In this document: piece after piece, positions 26,652-36,130 of the stretch
Position numbering within the stretch: position 1 is the first letter of the stretch
Layout of the letters: each line of letters begins with the position of its first letter
From: Bradyrhizobium zhengyangense
GTDB taxonomy: Bacteria > Pseudomonadota > Alphaproteobacteria > Rhizobiales > Xanthobacteraceae
Length of the DNA: 64,000 nt
Direction of reading: 5' to 3'
NCBI RefSeq assembly: GCF_022012435.1
Contig: NZ_JAKLUA010000005.1
Coordinates: forward strand, 1 to 64,000
Position numbers and translations under genes: made by a program
Notes under the pieces: model-generated
Told to the model about the DNA's origin: nothing
Seen by the model: only the letters and a program-made list of their open reading frames with translations
Databases searched by the model: none

Positions 26652-28619
26652 ATGCGAATGAGCCTCGGCCTCAGGATGCGGATCACGGTGGCGCTGGCCG
26701 TGACGGCGGCGGCGACCGCGCTGATTGCCGTGCTCGGCGCCATGTGGATCATCGCGGGCATCATCGACCGCGCCGACCAGCGCGAGTTGCGCAGCCATTA
26801 TGATGCGCTGCTGTCGCGCATCGCCGAGGAGTCCCACCGCGCCGCCGCCATGAGCACGGTCGTGGCCGCGATGCCGGCGACGCAGGAAGCGATGGCCAAG
26901 CAGGATCGCGACGCCCTGATGCGTCTGTTCGGGCCGGTGTTCGCGGCGACCAAGTCGGAGTACGGCGTCGAGCAGTTCCAGTTCCATACGCCGCCCGCGA
27001 CCTCCTTCCTGCGGGTGCACCAGCCGGCGAAGTTCGGCGACGACCTCTCGAGCTTCCGCAAGACCGTCGTCGACGCCAATCAGGAGCGCAAGGTCATCGT
27101 CGGACTCGAAGGCGGGGTCGCCGGGCTCGGCATCCGCGGCGTGGTGCCAATCGCGCAAGCGGGCAAGCATCTCGGCTCAGTGGAATTCGGCCTGACCTTC
27201 GGCCAGTCCTTCCTCGACGATTTCAAGGCCAACCGCCATGTCGACATCGCCTTCCATCTCGCCGACGGCGCGGGCTTCAAGCTGTTTGCCGGCACGCTGA
27301 AGGGGCAGAGCTTCTTCGATGCCGCCGATTACGGCCGCGCCGCCGGTGGCGATTTTACGGTACGGCAGTCGAAGCTCGACACCAGGCCGGTCGCTGCGCT
27401 GCTCGGACCGATCAAGGACTTCTCCGGAAAACCGCTCGGCGCCGTCGAGCTGGTGATGGACAACGCCGATTACGTGGCTTCCGCCGACCGCGCCTGGTGG
27501 CTTTCGCTGGGCATTGCCGCCCTCGGTCTGATCCTCGCCGCCATCGTCGGCTACCTCATCGCCCGCGGGATCTCGCGCCCGATTCTGTCGATCACATCAG
27601 TGATGCGCGAGCTCGCCGATGGCCATCTCGACGTCGCCATCCCCGAGAGCAAGGCGAGTGATGAGGTCGGCGCGATGGTGAAGGCGGTCGCAGTGTTCCG
27701 CGACAATGCCGTCAACTTCAGCAAGCTCCAGGCCGGTCAGCTCGAGGCCAAAGCACAATCCGAGGCGGAGAAACGGCGCGCCTTCGCCGCGCTCGCCGAC
27801 AATTTCGAGGCCAGCATCCGCGACGTCGTCACCACCGTCTCCTCGGCCGCCGTCGAGATGGAACACACCGCGCGCTCGATGTCTGCCATCGTCGACCAGT
27901 CGCGCAATCAGACCCGCGCGGTGTCGTCGGCTTCGGCGCTCGCCTCGGAGAACGTGCAGACGGTTGCGGCCGCCGCGGAAGAATTGTCCTCGTCGATGAC
28001 CGAGATCAGCCGGCGGCTTGCGCATGCGACCGAGGTGGTGGGCAAGGCCGCGAGCGACGGACAGGCGTCGAATGCGCGCGTCCAGAGCCTCGCAGATGCC
28101 GCGCAGAAAATCGGCGATGTCGTCTCATTCATCAATGGCATCGCCGGGCAGACCAATCTCTTGGCGCTGAATGCGACGATCGAGGCGGCGCGCGCGGGCG
28201 AAGCCGGCCGCGGCTTTGCGGTGGTCGCCTCCGAGGTCAAGGCGCTCGCGACCCAGACCGCGAAGGCGACGGAGGAGATCGGCGCGCAGGTGACAGCCGT
28301 CCAGGGCGAGACATCAGGAGCGGTCGAAGGCATCCAGTCGATCTGCGCCACAATTCAGCAAGTCGATGAAATCTCCGCCGCGATCGCAGCAGCCGTCGGC
28401 CAGCAGGGCACCGCGACGCAGGAGATCGCGCAAAACGTTCAGCAGGCTGCCGCCCGTACCGGCGAGGTCTCGCAGAACATCGCCGGCGTTACCGACGGCA
28501 TCGCCGCGACCGGCACGGCCGCGGAAGAGGTGCTGGTCTCGGCGATCGAGCTGTCGAAACAGTCGCAACGCTTGCGCGATGAGGTAGATCGCTTCCTCGC
28601 GCAGATTCGCGCAGCGTAG
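26652..28619 (+). CDS. Transmembrane methyl-accepting chemotaxis protein with cache sensor
   Basis: 655-aa chemoreceptor. TM1 is at about 7-32. A periplasmic double-cache-like ligand domain (about 35-285) contains FQFHTPPATSFLRVHQP, typical of sCache_3 sensors. TM2 (about 290-312) leads into a HAMP domain (SRPILSITSVMRELADGHL) and the MCP signalling domain with NLLALNATIEAARAGEAGRGFAVVASEV. Start uncertain: ATG 26652 was chosen, with TTG 26610 and ATG 26658 possible. Ligand unknown. No che cluster nearby. Confidence 0.9.
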   Translation: MRMSLGLRMRITVALAVTAAATALIAVLGAMWIIAGIIDRADQRELRSHYDALLSRIAEESHRAAAMSTVVAAMPATQEAMAKQDRDALMRLFGPVFAATKSEYGVEQFQFHTPPATSFLRVHQPAKFGDDLSSFRKTVVDANQERKVIVGLEGGVAGLGIRGVVPIAQAGKHLGSVEFGLTFGQSFLDDFKANRHVDIAFHLADGAGFKLFAGTLKGQSFFDAADYGRAAGGDFTVRQSKLDTRPVAALLGPIKDFSGKPLGAVELVMDNADYVASADRAWWLSLGIAALGLILAAIVGYLIARGISRPILSITSVMRELADGHLDVAIPESKASDEVGAMVKAVAVFRDNAVNFSKLQAGQLEAKAQSEAEKRRAFAALADNFEASIRDVVTTVSSAAVEMEHTARSMSAIVDQSRNQTRAVSSASALASENVQTVAAAAEELSSSMTEISRRLAHATEVVGKAASDGQASNARVQSLADAAQKIGDVVSFINGIAGQTNLLALNATIEAARAGEAGRGFAVVASEVKALATQTAKATEEIGAQVTAVQGETSGAVEGIQSICATIQQVDEISAAIAAAVGQQGTATQEIAQNVQQAAARTGEVSQNIAGVTDGIAATGTAAEEVLVSAIELSKQSQRLRDEVDRFLAQIRAA

Positions 28620-28624
28620 TCAGC

Positions 28625-29287
28625 CTACCCCTTAGACCCCACCATCACGTCGATCGCGCCCTTGACGATCGCTTCCAGTTCCTTGCGCGGTACGCGCGCG
28701 CGGGAGCGGATGGCGATGGTGTGGACGGTGGCGGAGGCGAGTTGCGCCAGTGCGGCGGGATCGGCGTTCGCGGGCAGTTCGCCCTTTTCCTTGGCACGGC
28801 GGAAACAATTGGCGAACGCCTTGTCGAGCTCGGTGAGTCCCTCGACCACCATGGCGCGGATCTCGGGATCGCTGACCGCTTCGGAAGCTGCCGTCACCAC
28901 CGTGAAGCAGCCGCGCGGGCCGGTCTCTCCGGAGAGATAGATATCGAGCGCGGCGGCGTAGATGCGCGTCAGCCGCTCGCGCACCGGCATCTCCTCGCGA
29001 AAGATCTCGACCATCGATGCACGGGCGTCCTCGCGGTAACGCTGGTAGCTCTTGATGTAGAGCTCGCGCTTGTCGCCGAAGGCGCCGTAAAGGCTCGGCC
29101 GGTTCATGCCGGTGGCTTCGCTGAGATCGTCGAGCGAGGTCGCGGCAAAGCCCTGCTTGCGAAACAGATCGAGCGCCCTGCCGAGGGCGATTTCGGGCTC
29201 ATAGGCACGCGGCCGGCCGCGTCGTTTCGGCCCGTCGCGGCGTTCGGGCTTGTTGGCAGCAGTTGGCGGCTTCGATTTTTGTACCAT
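28625..29287 (-). CDS. TetR/AcrR family transcriptional regulator
   Basis: 220 aa. A basic N-terminal tail (KRRGRPRAYEPEIALGRAL) is followed by the helix-turn-helix TSLDDLSEATGMNRPSLYGA. The ligand domain has RGCFTVVTAASEA, a pattern of the YdeS/TetR_C subgroup that responds to electrophiles or toxic organics. It diverges from a glutathione S-transferase gene. A 14-bp inverted repeat spans the shared control region, with one arm covering this gene's start codon, so it probably represses both genes. Confidence 0.9.
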   Translation of the reverse strand: MVQKSKPPTAANKPERRDGPKRRGRPRAYEPEIALGRALDLFRKQGFAATSLDDLSEATGMNRPSLYGAFGDKRELYIKSYQRYREDARASMVEIFREEMPVRERLTRIYAAALDIYLSGETGPRGCFTVVTAASEAVSDPEIRAMVVEGLTELDKAFANCFRRAKEKGELPANADPAALAQLASATVHTIAIRSRARVPRKELEAIVKGAIDVMVGSKG

Positions 29288-29340
29288 TTCGCAAATTAAT
29301 CCTTGACCTGCCCCATATTATGCAAGATGGTACAAAAATC
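29274..29340. promoter_or_regulatory. Paired operator arms in the tetR-gst control region
   Basis: GATTTTTGTACCAT (29274-29287) and its exact reverse complement (29327-29340) are 39 bp apart and flank a TTGACC hexamer (29303-29308). The layout suggests TetR binding at both ends, shutting down both divergent promoters. Confidence 0.6.
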
Positions 29341-29394
29341 AATCTGGCCAGGTTGAGCGACACTCACAAGAGGACTTGCCCAAGGAGGCCCATG

Positions 29395-30039
29395 ATGGAT
29401 CTTTTTTTCTCGCCGCTCGCCTGCTCGATGGCGACGCGCGTTGCACTCTATGAAGCCGGCGCTGACGCGAACTTTCTCGAAGTCGATTCCCCCACCAAGA
29501 CTGTGCTGAATGACGGCTCCGACTTCCGCGCTGTGAACCCGATCGGTCTGGTGCCGACGCTGCGCACCGACGAAGGCGTGGTACTGACGGAGAACGCAGC
29601 GATCCTGCAATATGTCGCGGACCGTTTTCCGCAAGCCGGGCTCGGCGCCACGCAAGGCATCGAGCGCACGCGGCTGCATCAATGGCTCTGCTTCATCGGC
29701 ACCGAGCTGCACAAGGGCCTGTTCATCCCCGTGCTCGACCGCAAGGCGCCGCAGGAGACCAAGGCCTACGCGCTGGAGAAGAACCTGTCGCGGCTCGACT
29801 ATGTCGACAACTACCTGAAGGGTCGGGACTACTTGCTCGACCATTTCAGCGTGGCGGACGCCTATCTCGTCACGGTCATCAACTGGACCATGGCGACGCC
29901 GCCGATCGAGCTTTCGAAATGGCCGAACCTGAAGGCGTATTACGAGCGCCTGCGCCAGCGTCCATCGTTCGCAAAGGCGATCGCGGAGGAGTTCGAGCTG
30001 TACAAGGCTGAGCAGGCGCGGAGGAAGGCGGCGGCGTAA
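29395..30039 (+). CDS. Glutathione S-transferase
   Basis: 214 aa. The N-terminal thioredoxin-like domain begins MDLFFSPLACSMATRVAL, with Cys in the bacterial beta-class position; VPTL, with the cis-Pro, is near 60, and ENAAILQYVADRF follows as the glutathione-binding segment. The helical C-terminal domain has FSVADAYLVTVINW. AAGGAGG favours the second of two adjacent ATG codons (29395 over 29392). It likely conjugates electrophiles, under control of the divergent TetR. Confidence 0.9.
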   Translation: MDLFFSPLACSMATRVALYEAGADANFLEVDSPTKTVLNDGSDFRAVNPIGLVPTLRTDEGVVLTENAAILQYVADRFPQAGLGATQGIERTRLHQWLCFIGTELHKGLFIPVLDRKAPQETKAYALEKNLSRLDYVDNYLKGRDYLLDHFSVADAYLVTVINWTMATPPIELSKWPNLKAYYERLRQRPSFAKAIAEEFELYKAEQARRKAAA

Positions 30040-30059
30040 TTTCAGCTCATCAAGACATC

Positions 30060-30082
30060 GTCCCGGCCGGTGAGGCCGGGAC
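30060..30082. terminator. Hairpin between convergent gst and hyuB
   Basis: Perfect 9-bp arms GTCCCGGCC/GGCCGGGAC with a 5-nt loop lie between two convergent genes. There is no T-run on either side, so it may be an intergenic repeat acting as a transcript 3' end rather than a strong intrinsic terminator. Confidence 0.4.
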
Positions 30083-30098
30083 GGATTGCTTCAGTGGC

Positions 30099-31757
30099 TC
30101 ATTCCGCGAAGCCGTACACTGCGGCCGCATTGGCTGACGACACGAGACCGCTCTCGACATCATCCTTGACCGCTGCGCGATCGCGCATTGCGGGCGCGCC
30201 GATGCCGGCGCCGCCGGGCGTGTGCACCACGAGCCGGTCGTCCGGCGGCACCTGCTGAAAGCCCTTGCCACGCAGCTTCTTGCCGGACTTCAGGCCGACA
30301 TAGCCAGCCTCGCCGTTCTTGCCGCCATCGCGGCCGCGCGGCGGATGATCGATGCGGTCGAACGCTGCGAGAATGTCGAAGGACGCGTCGACGCCGCTGC
30401 CGACTTCAATGATCTGGCCGAGGCCGCCGCGGGTGCGCCCTGCCCCGCCGGAGTCAGGACGCAGCTCCTTGCGCCAGAAGATCAGCGGGGTCTGTGTCTC
30501 CGCGATCTCGACCGGCGTGCCGCGCACGCCGCTGGGATAGGCAGTCGCCGACAGCCCGTCCTTCGCAAAGCGCGCGCCCGTGCCGCCGTTCGACGTCACC
30601 GCCATCGAGAACCCGTAATTGCCGCCGACGCCGGAACGGGTCTGGCCGCGCACGTTCAGATTCCAAAGGCACGAGGTGCCTTCGGCGGGCACGCGCTCGG
30701 GAATGATCTGGCGCAGGCAGCCGAACACGACATCGGGCAGCATCTGGCCGATGATGTGGCGCGAGGCGACCGGCGCCGGTTTCGGCGCGTTGAGAATTGC
30801 CCCCGCGGGCGCCGACACCGTCAACGGCGAGAGCGAGCCGGCATTGTTCGGAATCTGCGAGGCGACGACGCAGCCAAGACCGAACACAGTATAGGCCGTG
30901 GTGTAGGACAAGGGCACGTTGATGCCGAATTTTGACGCCGCCGACGTGTCGTCGAAATCGACGTGAATGCCCGTATCCGAGATCGTCAGCGTCGCCGCCA
31001 GCGTGACGGGCGCGTCGTAGCCGTCGACGACCATGGTGTTGCGCCAGCTGCCCTTCGGCAGCTTGGCGATCTCTGCGAGCACGGCCTCACGCGAGCGGTC
31101 GCAGATGTAGTCGCCGAGCTCGTCGAGTGCGTCGATGCCGAACTCGGTCATCATCTCGACCAGGCGTTCACAGCCGACATCGTTGCAGCCGGCGAGCGAA
31201 TAGGTGTCGCCTTCGGTATCAACAGGCAACCGCGTGTTGGTGCGGATCATCGCCATCAGCGTCTCGTTGACGACGCCCTGGTCGATCAGCTTCAGCATGG
31301 GGATGTAGAGCCCCTCCATGAACACGTCGGTGGCATCGGGGCCGAAGCCGATGCCACCGATGTCCATCAGATGACTTGTGCAGGAGAACAGCGCGACGAT
31401 CTTGCCGTCCTTGAAGCACGGCGTGGTCACGACGAAGTCGTTGAGATGGCCGGTGCCCATCCAGGGATCGTTGGTGATATAGGCGTCGCCCTGCTTCATC
31501 GTCTCGAGCGGAAAATGCGCGATGAAGTGCTTGACCGATTCCGCCATCGAGTTGACATGGCCGGGCGTGCCGGTCACCGCCTGCGCCAGCATCCGTCCCC
31601 TCAAATCGAACACGCCGGCCGAGAGATCGCCGCATTCGCGCACGATCGGGCTGAAGGCGGTGCGCAGCAGCACCTGCGCCTGCTCTTCGACCACGGCGAT
31701 CAGCCGGTGCCACATGATCTGGAGGTCGATCAGGCTCGCGCCGTTTGCCTTGCTCAT
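30099..31757 (-). CDS. hyuB: Hydantoinase B/oxoprolinase family subunit
   Basis: 552-aa subunit of an ATP-dependent cyclic-amide hydrolase (5-oxoprolinase, N-methylhydantoinase or acetone carboxylase-like family). Typical pieces are SPIVRECGDLSAGVFD, ITNDPWMGTGHLNDF, and a Gly-rich C-terminal half with GVGGNYGFSMAV and PDSGGAGRTRGGLGQ. It starts 2 bp after the hyuA stop and is therefore cotranscribed. The exact substrate cannot be told from sequence alone. Confidence 0.92.
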   Translation of the reverse strand: MSKANGASLIDLQIMWHRLIAVVEEQAQVLLRTAFSPIVRECGDLSAGVFDLRGRMLAQAVTGTPGHVNSMAESVKHFIAHFPLETMKQGDAYITNDPWMGTGHLNDFVVTTPCFKDGKIVALFSCTSHLMDIGGIGFGPDATDVFMEGLYIPMLKLIDQGVVNETLMAMIRTNTRLPVDTEGDTYSLAGCNDVGCERLVEMMTEFGIDALDELGDYICDRSREAVLAEIAKLPKGSWRNTMVVDGYDAPVTLAATLTISDTGIHVDFDDTSAASKFGINVPLSYTTAYTVFGLGCVVASQIPNNAGSLSPLTVSAPAGAILNAPKPAPVASRHIIGQMLPDVVFGCLRQIIPERVPAEGTSCLWNLNVRGQTRSGVGGNYGFSMAVTSNGGTGARFAKDGLSATAYPSGVRGTPVEIAETQTPLIFWRKELRPDSGGAGRTRGGLGQIIEVGSGVDASFDILAAFDRIDHPPRGRDGGKNGEAGYVGLKSGKKLRGKGFQQVPPDDRLVVHTPGGAGIGAPAMRDRAAVKDDVESGLVSSANAAAVYGFAE

Positions 31758-31759
31758 GA

Positions 31760-33844
31760 TCAGGCCGCCTTCCGTTCCATGACGATGCTGCCGGCACCGT
31801 CGATATGGGCGTCAAAACTGGTGGAGACGAAAGTCGAGGTCTCGTCTTCCGCGATCACGGCGGGGCCGGCAATGGTCGCGCCCGGCGCCATGTCCTCGCG
31901 GCGATAGAGCGGGATCTCGATCACCTCGCCCGCACGGCCGTCGAAGAACTTTCGGCTGCCCGACGCTTTGCCCGCGGGCTTGCGCGCGACGGCGGCAACC
32001 GTAGGCAGATTGCGCGCCTCCGTCGTCGCAAGCACCGACCAGCTCAACACCTCGATCGCCGCGCCCGGGATCGGGCGCTCGAACATCGCGGAATAATCCG
32101 CCTCGAACTTCTGGCGGAGTCCCGCGAGATCAGCCGTCGTCAGCGGCCGGTTCGGCAGCTCAACGGTGATCTCGTGGCCCTGGCCGACGTAACGCATGAA
32201 GGCGGAGCGGCGCTCGCGCACCGGCGCACCGGCCGCACCGGGCTCGACCAATGCGCGCGCTTCGGTCACCATCTCCTGCAAGAGATCGGAGACGGCCTTG
32301 GTGTCGAAATCATCGAGCCGAACGTGACGGCTGCGCACCAGTTCATAGGCGATGGGCGCCGCGAGGAATCCAACGGCAGAACCGACACCGGCATTCGACG
32401 GCACGATCACGCGGGAGACACCGATCTTCTCGGCAACGCGCGCGGCATGTAGCGGGGCAGCGCCGCCGAAGGCAATCAGCGTGTGCTGGCCGACGATCTC
32501 GCCGCGCTCGACCGCATGCACACGCGCCGCGCTGGCCATGTTCTCGCAGACCACCTCGTGCACGGCATAAGCCGCGGTTTCCGCCGACAGGCCGAGCGGC
32601 GCGCCGACGTGTTGCAGCAGCGCTTGCTTCGAAAGCTCCGGGTCCAGCTTGATCGTGCCGCCCGCAAAGGCGTCGGGATCGATCATGCCGAGCGCAACGT
32701 CCGCATCCGTCACCGCAGGGCGTTGGCCACCACGCCCGTAGCAAGCGGGACCCGGCTCGGAAGACGCACTCTCCGGGCCGACAGTGACGCGCTTCATCGC
32801 ATCGACATGCGCGATCGAACCGCCACCGGCGCCGATCTCGACCATCTCGATCACGGGAATGCGCACCGGCAGGCCCGAGCCTTTCAGGAAGCGCGCAGCG
32901 CGGTCGACCTCGAACACGCGCGAAGTCTCGGGTTGGTATTTCTCGATCAGGCAGATCTTTGCCGTGGTGCCGCCCATATCGAACGACAGCACCTTGCTCT
33001 CGCCGAGCCTTGCTGCGATCTGCGCCGCGAAGATCGCGCCGCCGGCAGGACCGGATTCGACCAGCCGCACCGGAAAGCGTCGCGCCGTCTCGATCGAGGT
33101 GACGCCGCCGCCTGACGTGACGAGATAGATGGCGCCGCGGAATTGCTCGACCTGCAAAGCATCGGCCATGCGGGCGAGATAGCCGTCGATCAGCGGCTGC
33201 ACATAGGCGTTCGCAACAGCGGTTGACGTTCGCTCATATTCGCGGATCTCCGGGCACACGGCGGACGACACCGTCACCGAAATGCCCGGCATCTCCTCAG
33301 CTAGGATCGCAGCTGCGCGGCGCTCATGGTCGGGGTTGGCATAGGAGTGCAGGAAGGCGACGGCAACGCTCTCGACCTTCAATTCGCGCAATTTCGGCGC
33401 GAGTGCGCGCACTGCCGCCTCGTCCAGCGGGAGACGGACGGCGCCATGGGCGTCGATGCGCTCGGGCACGGTAAAGCGAAGGCTGCGCGGCGCCAGCGGC
33501 TTCGGCTTGTCGATGGTGAGGTCATACTGGTCGTACCGGCTCTCGGTGCCGATATCGAGCACGTCGCGAAAGCCTTCGGTCGCGATCAGGGCCGTCTTGG
33601 CGCCACGCCGCTCGATGATGGCGTTGGTGGCCAGCGTCGTGCCGTGAATGAAGACGTCGATGTCGCTGATATGCGCACGTGCGTCGATCAGAATCAGACG
33701 CATCCCGTCCAGCACCGCCTGTTCGGGCCGTTGCGGCGTCGTCAGCACCTTGCGGGTTTTGCGCACCTCGCCCACATCAAGCACGATGTCGGTGAACGTG
33801 CCGCCAATATCCACGGCAAGCCGCACTTCGGCTCCCTCAAACAT
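31760..33844 (-). CDS. hyuA: Hydantoinase A/oxoprolinase family subunit (ATPase)
   Basis: 694-aa ATP-binding partner of the B subunit. The actin-like phosphate motif VDIGGTFTDIVLD is at the N-terminus, HGTTLATNAIIERRGAKTAL near 90, and SFDMGGTTAKI near 300 is the second phosphate motif. The C-terminal third carries IAFGGAAPLHA. ATG at 33844 was chosen because it precedes the conserved start MFEGAEVRLAVDIGG. No regulator or transporter gene lies next to it. Confidence 0.92.
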   Translation of the reverse strand: MFEGAEVRLAVDIGGTFTDIVLDVGEVRKTRKVLTTPQRPEQAVLDGMRLILIDARAHISDIDVFIHGTTLATNAIIERRGAKTALIATEGFRDVLDIGTESRYDQYDLTIDKPKPLAPRSLRFTVPERIDAHGAVRLPLDEAAVRALAPKLRELKVESVAVAFLHSYANPDHERRAAAILAEEMPGISVTVSSAVCPEIREYERTSTAVANAYVQPLIDGYLARMADALQVEQFRGAIYLVTSGGGVTSIETARRFPVRLVESGPAGGAIFAAQIAARLGESKVLSFDMGGTTAKICLIEKYQPETSRVFEVDRAARFLKGSGLPVRIPVIEMVEIGAGGGSIAHVDAMKRVTVGPESASSEPGPACYGRGGQRPAVTDADVALGMIDPDAFAGGTIKLDPELSKQALLQHVGAPLGLSAETAAYAVHEVVCENMASAARVHAVERGEIVGQHTLIAFGGAAPLHAARVAEKIGVSRVIVPSNAGVGSAVGFLAAPIAYELVRSRHVRLDDFDTKAVSDLLQEMVTEARALVEPGAAGAPVRERRSAFMRYVGQGHEITVELPNRPLTTADLAGLRQKFEADYSAMFERPIPGAAIEVLSWSVLATTEARNLPTVAAVARKPAGKASGSRKFFDGRAGEVIEIPLYRREDMAPGATIAGPAVIAEDETSTFVSTSFDAHIDGAGSIVMERKAA

Positions 33845-33985
33845 TCCAAATCTCTCCGTGCTGATCGTCAAATCGGGATCGAAACCGCAGCAATTTCCAT
33901 ACCAGCGACGGCCCAATTGGTGAAGCCGGTAGGGCCGGTTTGCGTGGCACCTATGCGAGAGCAGAGTGCTCGCGGAGCTCCCGGA

Positions 33986-34807
33986 TCAGAGCAGGAATGC
34001 CAGCGCCGCTTCACAGCGCTCCTCGACCTTCAGCGTCAGCAGATCATCGGCGCGGGTGCGGCCGAGATTGACGGCGGCGATCGGGATCTGCCGCTCTGCG
34101 GCAGCCTTCACGAAGCGGAAACCGGAATAGACCATCAGTGACGAGCCCACGATCAGCATGGCGTCGGCCTGCGCCAGATGATCCTGCGCCGTCGCGACCA
34201 CGTCGCGGGGGACGTTCTCGCCGAAGAACACGACGTCGGGCTTGAGGAGGCCGCCGCAGGCCTCACAAGCTGGCACCTTGAATGACGAAAAATCCGCGTA
34301 CTCCAGGTCGGCGTCGCCGTCGGGCGCATCAGCAGCATCGAGCGTCAGCCATTCCGCGTTAGCGCGGCCAAGCGCATCCTGGAATTGATTACGCGGCGTC
34401 TTGGCCCCGCAGCCCATGCAGCGGACCAGATCGAGCCGCCCGTGCAAATCGATCACCTGCCGGTGGCCCGCCGATTGATGCAGTCTGTCGACATTCTGGG
34501 TCAGCAGCATCTCGCAGCGTCCGCTCGCCTCGAGCCGCGCCAGCGCATGATGCGCATCGTTCGGCCTCGCCTGCCCGAACCGCCGCCAGCCAATCAGGCT
34601 GCGCGCCCAGTAACGCTGGCGCGTCCGCTCTTCCAACATGAAGGCCTGGAAATTGACCGGCTGGGTCCGCTTCCAGTTGCCATGGCTGTCGCGATAATCA
34701 GGGATGCCCGAATTGGTGCTGCAGCCGGCGCCGGTCAGCACGAACAGTTTGTCGTGCCGATCGACGAAATCCTGGAGCGGGTGGTTTGCCAGCGGAGCAT
34801 TTGCCAT
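33986..34807 (-). CDS. NAD-dependent protein deacetylase (sirtuin, Sir2 family)
   Basis: 273 aa. NAD-binding motif GAGCSTNSGIPDYRD near 28-42, TQNVDRLHQSAGH with catalytic-region residues, and active-site His in DLHGRLD. The zinc-binding cysteines are in CMGCG and CEACGG, and the FFGENVP and VGSSLMVYSG motifs complete the fold. It removes acyl groups from lysines and releases nicotinamide. ATG at 34807 was chosen; an upstream extension lacks family similarity. Confidence 0.92.
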   Translation of the reverse strand: MANAPLANHPLQDFVDRHDKLFVLTGAGCSTNSGIPDYRDSHGNWKRTQPVNFQAFMLEERTRQRYWARSLIGWRRFGQARPNDAHHALARLEASGRCEMLLTQNVDRLHQSAGHRQVIDLHGRLDLVRCMGCGAKTPRNQFQDALGRANAEWLTLDAADAPDGDADLEYADFSSFKVPACEACGGLLKPDVVFFGENVPRDVVATAQDHLAQADAMLIVGSSLMVYSGFRFVKAAAERQIPIAAVNLGRTRADDLLTLKVEERCEAALAFLL

Positions 34808-34893
34808 GGGTGCAGATGTAGTCGACGGCGCGCGCTTTTTCCAGATCACCGCGCGTCCGCGCCCTTCTCGCCCGGCCGCGAACACGTTACCGG

Positions 34894-35298
34894 TCAGATC
34901 TTGCCGCGATCAGCGTCGTGCCTGTGCTTGTGAAGAAACCGGGCGATCTGCCCGCGGAGCGCCGCTGTATCCAACAGTGTTCCGACCGATCCGGCAGTGT
35001 CGAATATTTCCCGTTGAAGGGGCGTCGGCAGAGAATTCCATTGCATGATAACTGCCGCGCCGAGACACCGCAAAACGCGCTCCTCCTCCGCCGCGAGGGC
35101 TGCACCGCGCGGTCGCTCCGTCCCTCCGGCGTTGACTGCATCCGCATATTGATCCGCGAGGACCCGCTCGTTGTCCGCGCGCGACGCAAGACTGTCCCGC
35201 AGTTTCTCAAATTTGCGGGTATCGTCCCGGCCGGAAGAATTTCTGGCAAGCTCGCCATACTCGGCCGCTCTGGCGCGATACTGTAAGAATTTGAACAT
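34894..35298 (-). CDS. Hypothetical helical protein, 134 aa
   Basis: Soluble, charged and almost wholly helical: MFKFLQYRARAAEYGELARN, then FEKLRDSLASRADNERVLAD. It resembles small rhizobial proteins of unknown role that sit near stress or two-component genes. It lies 52 bp downstream of the HWE kinase gene and could be in its transcript. No motif identifies a function. Confidence 0.65.
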   Translation of the reverse strand: MFKFLQYRARAAEYGELARNSSGRDDTRKFEKLRDSLASRADNERVLADQYADAVNAGGTERPRGAALAAEEERVLRCLGAAVIMQWNSLPTPLQREIFDTAGSVGTLLDTAALRGQIARFLHKHRHDADRGKI

Positions 35299-35350
35299 GG
35301 CGGCTCCATTCGATGAAAGTCTTGCGTGTCGTCCCCATGCCGCTGGCCGG

Positions 35351-36130
35351 CTATGTCGGCGTCGGAACATTCAGAGAGGCCAGCGGAGCGTCGAAGGTGT
35401 ATACGAAGCCGCTCTCCGCATAGGTCAATCCCACGTTGCCGTGAAGCTGGCGGCCAAGGGTTTCGATCAATCTCGTTCCAAAGCTGCGCTTTGGGAGCGA
35501 CCTGATCGATGGACCATCTTTCTCGGTCCAGCTCAGGCGCAAACGCTGCGTCTGCCGATCGATCGTCCAGCCGATATCCACGCGCCCCTTTGGCAACGAA
35601 AAGGCGCCATATTTCGTGGCATTCGTGCAGAGCTCGTTGAGCGTCATCGCGACGGCGATGACAGCGCCCGAATTGATCTGGATATCGGGTCCCGAGATCG
35701 AAAACCTTGACTCATTGCGATCGTCGAAAGCTTCGATCGCGTTGCGGACAACCGCGCCGAGATCGGCGTTTGACCATCTTGTCTGCAAAAGCAGATCGTG
35801 CGCCCGGCCAAGCGCCAATAACCGGCCCTCGATCGCCTGCTGCGCGTGATCCACGCCCTGCACGTTGCGCAGGCTCTGCGAGACGATAGCGGAAACGGTC
35901 GCTAGTGTGTTCTTGACGCGATGGTGTAGCTCTTCAAGGATCAACTTTTGCAGCTTGTCGGAGGCCTCCCGCTCTTTGGCGTCGATCCCCGCCCTGGCAA
36001 GCAGCCCATTCGCATTGATCTCCGCCTGGGCCAGGAGAAGGCGCAGGCTCACATTCTCTGCCGCCAGAGCGTCCTCGTATGATTCTTTGCCGCCGGGGTG
36101 CTGGCCCGTTCGGAGGTCGATCTCGAGCAT
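35351..36130 (-). CDS. Soluble HWE-family sensor histidine kinase
   Basis: 259 aa without membrane segments or a recognisable sensor domain. A short coiled coil (about 15-60) leads into the phosphoacceptor region LEELHHRVKNTLATV (His70). The ATPase region has the N box LNELCTNATKYGAFS and the WTEKDGP segment with the W-x-E signature of HWE kinases. No response regulator is nearby. HWE/HisKA_2 kinases of alphaproteobacteria often feed the general stress response, but that link is only inferred here. Confidence 0.85.
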   Translation of the reverse strand: MLEIDLRTGQHPGGKESYEDALAAENVSLRLLLAQAEINANGLLARAGIDAKEREASDKLQKLILEELHHRVKNTLATVSAIVSQSLRNVQGVDHAQQAIEGRLLALGRAHDLLLQTRWSNADLGAVVRNAIEAFDDRNESRFSISGPDIQINSGAVIAVAMTLNELCTNATKYGAFSLPKGRVDIGWTIDRQTQRLRLSWTEKDGPSIRSLPKRSFGTRLIETLGRQLHGNVGLTYAESGFVYTFDAPLASLNVPTPT

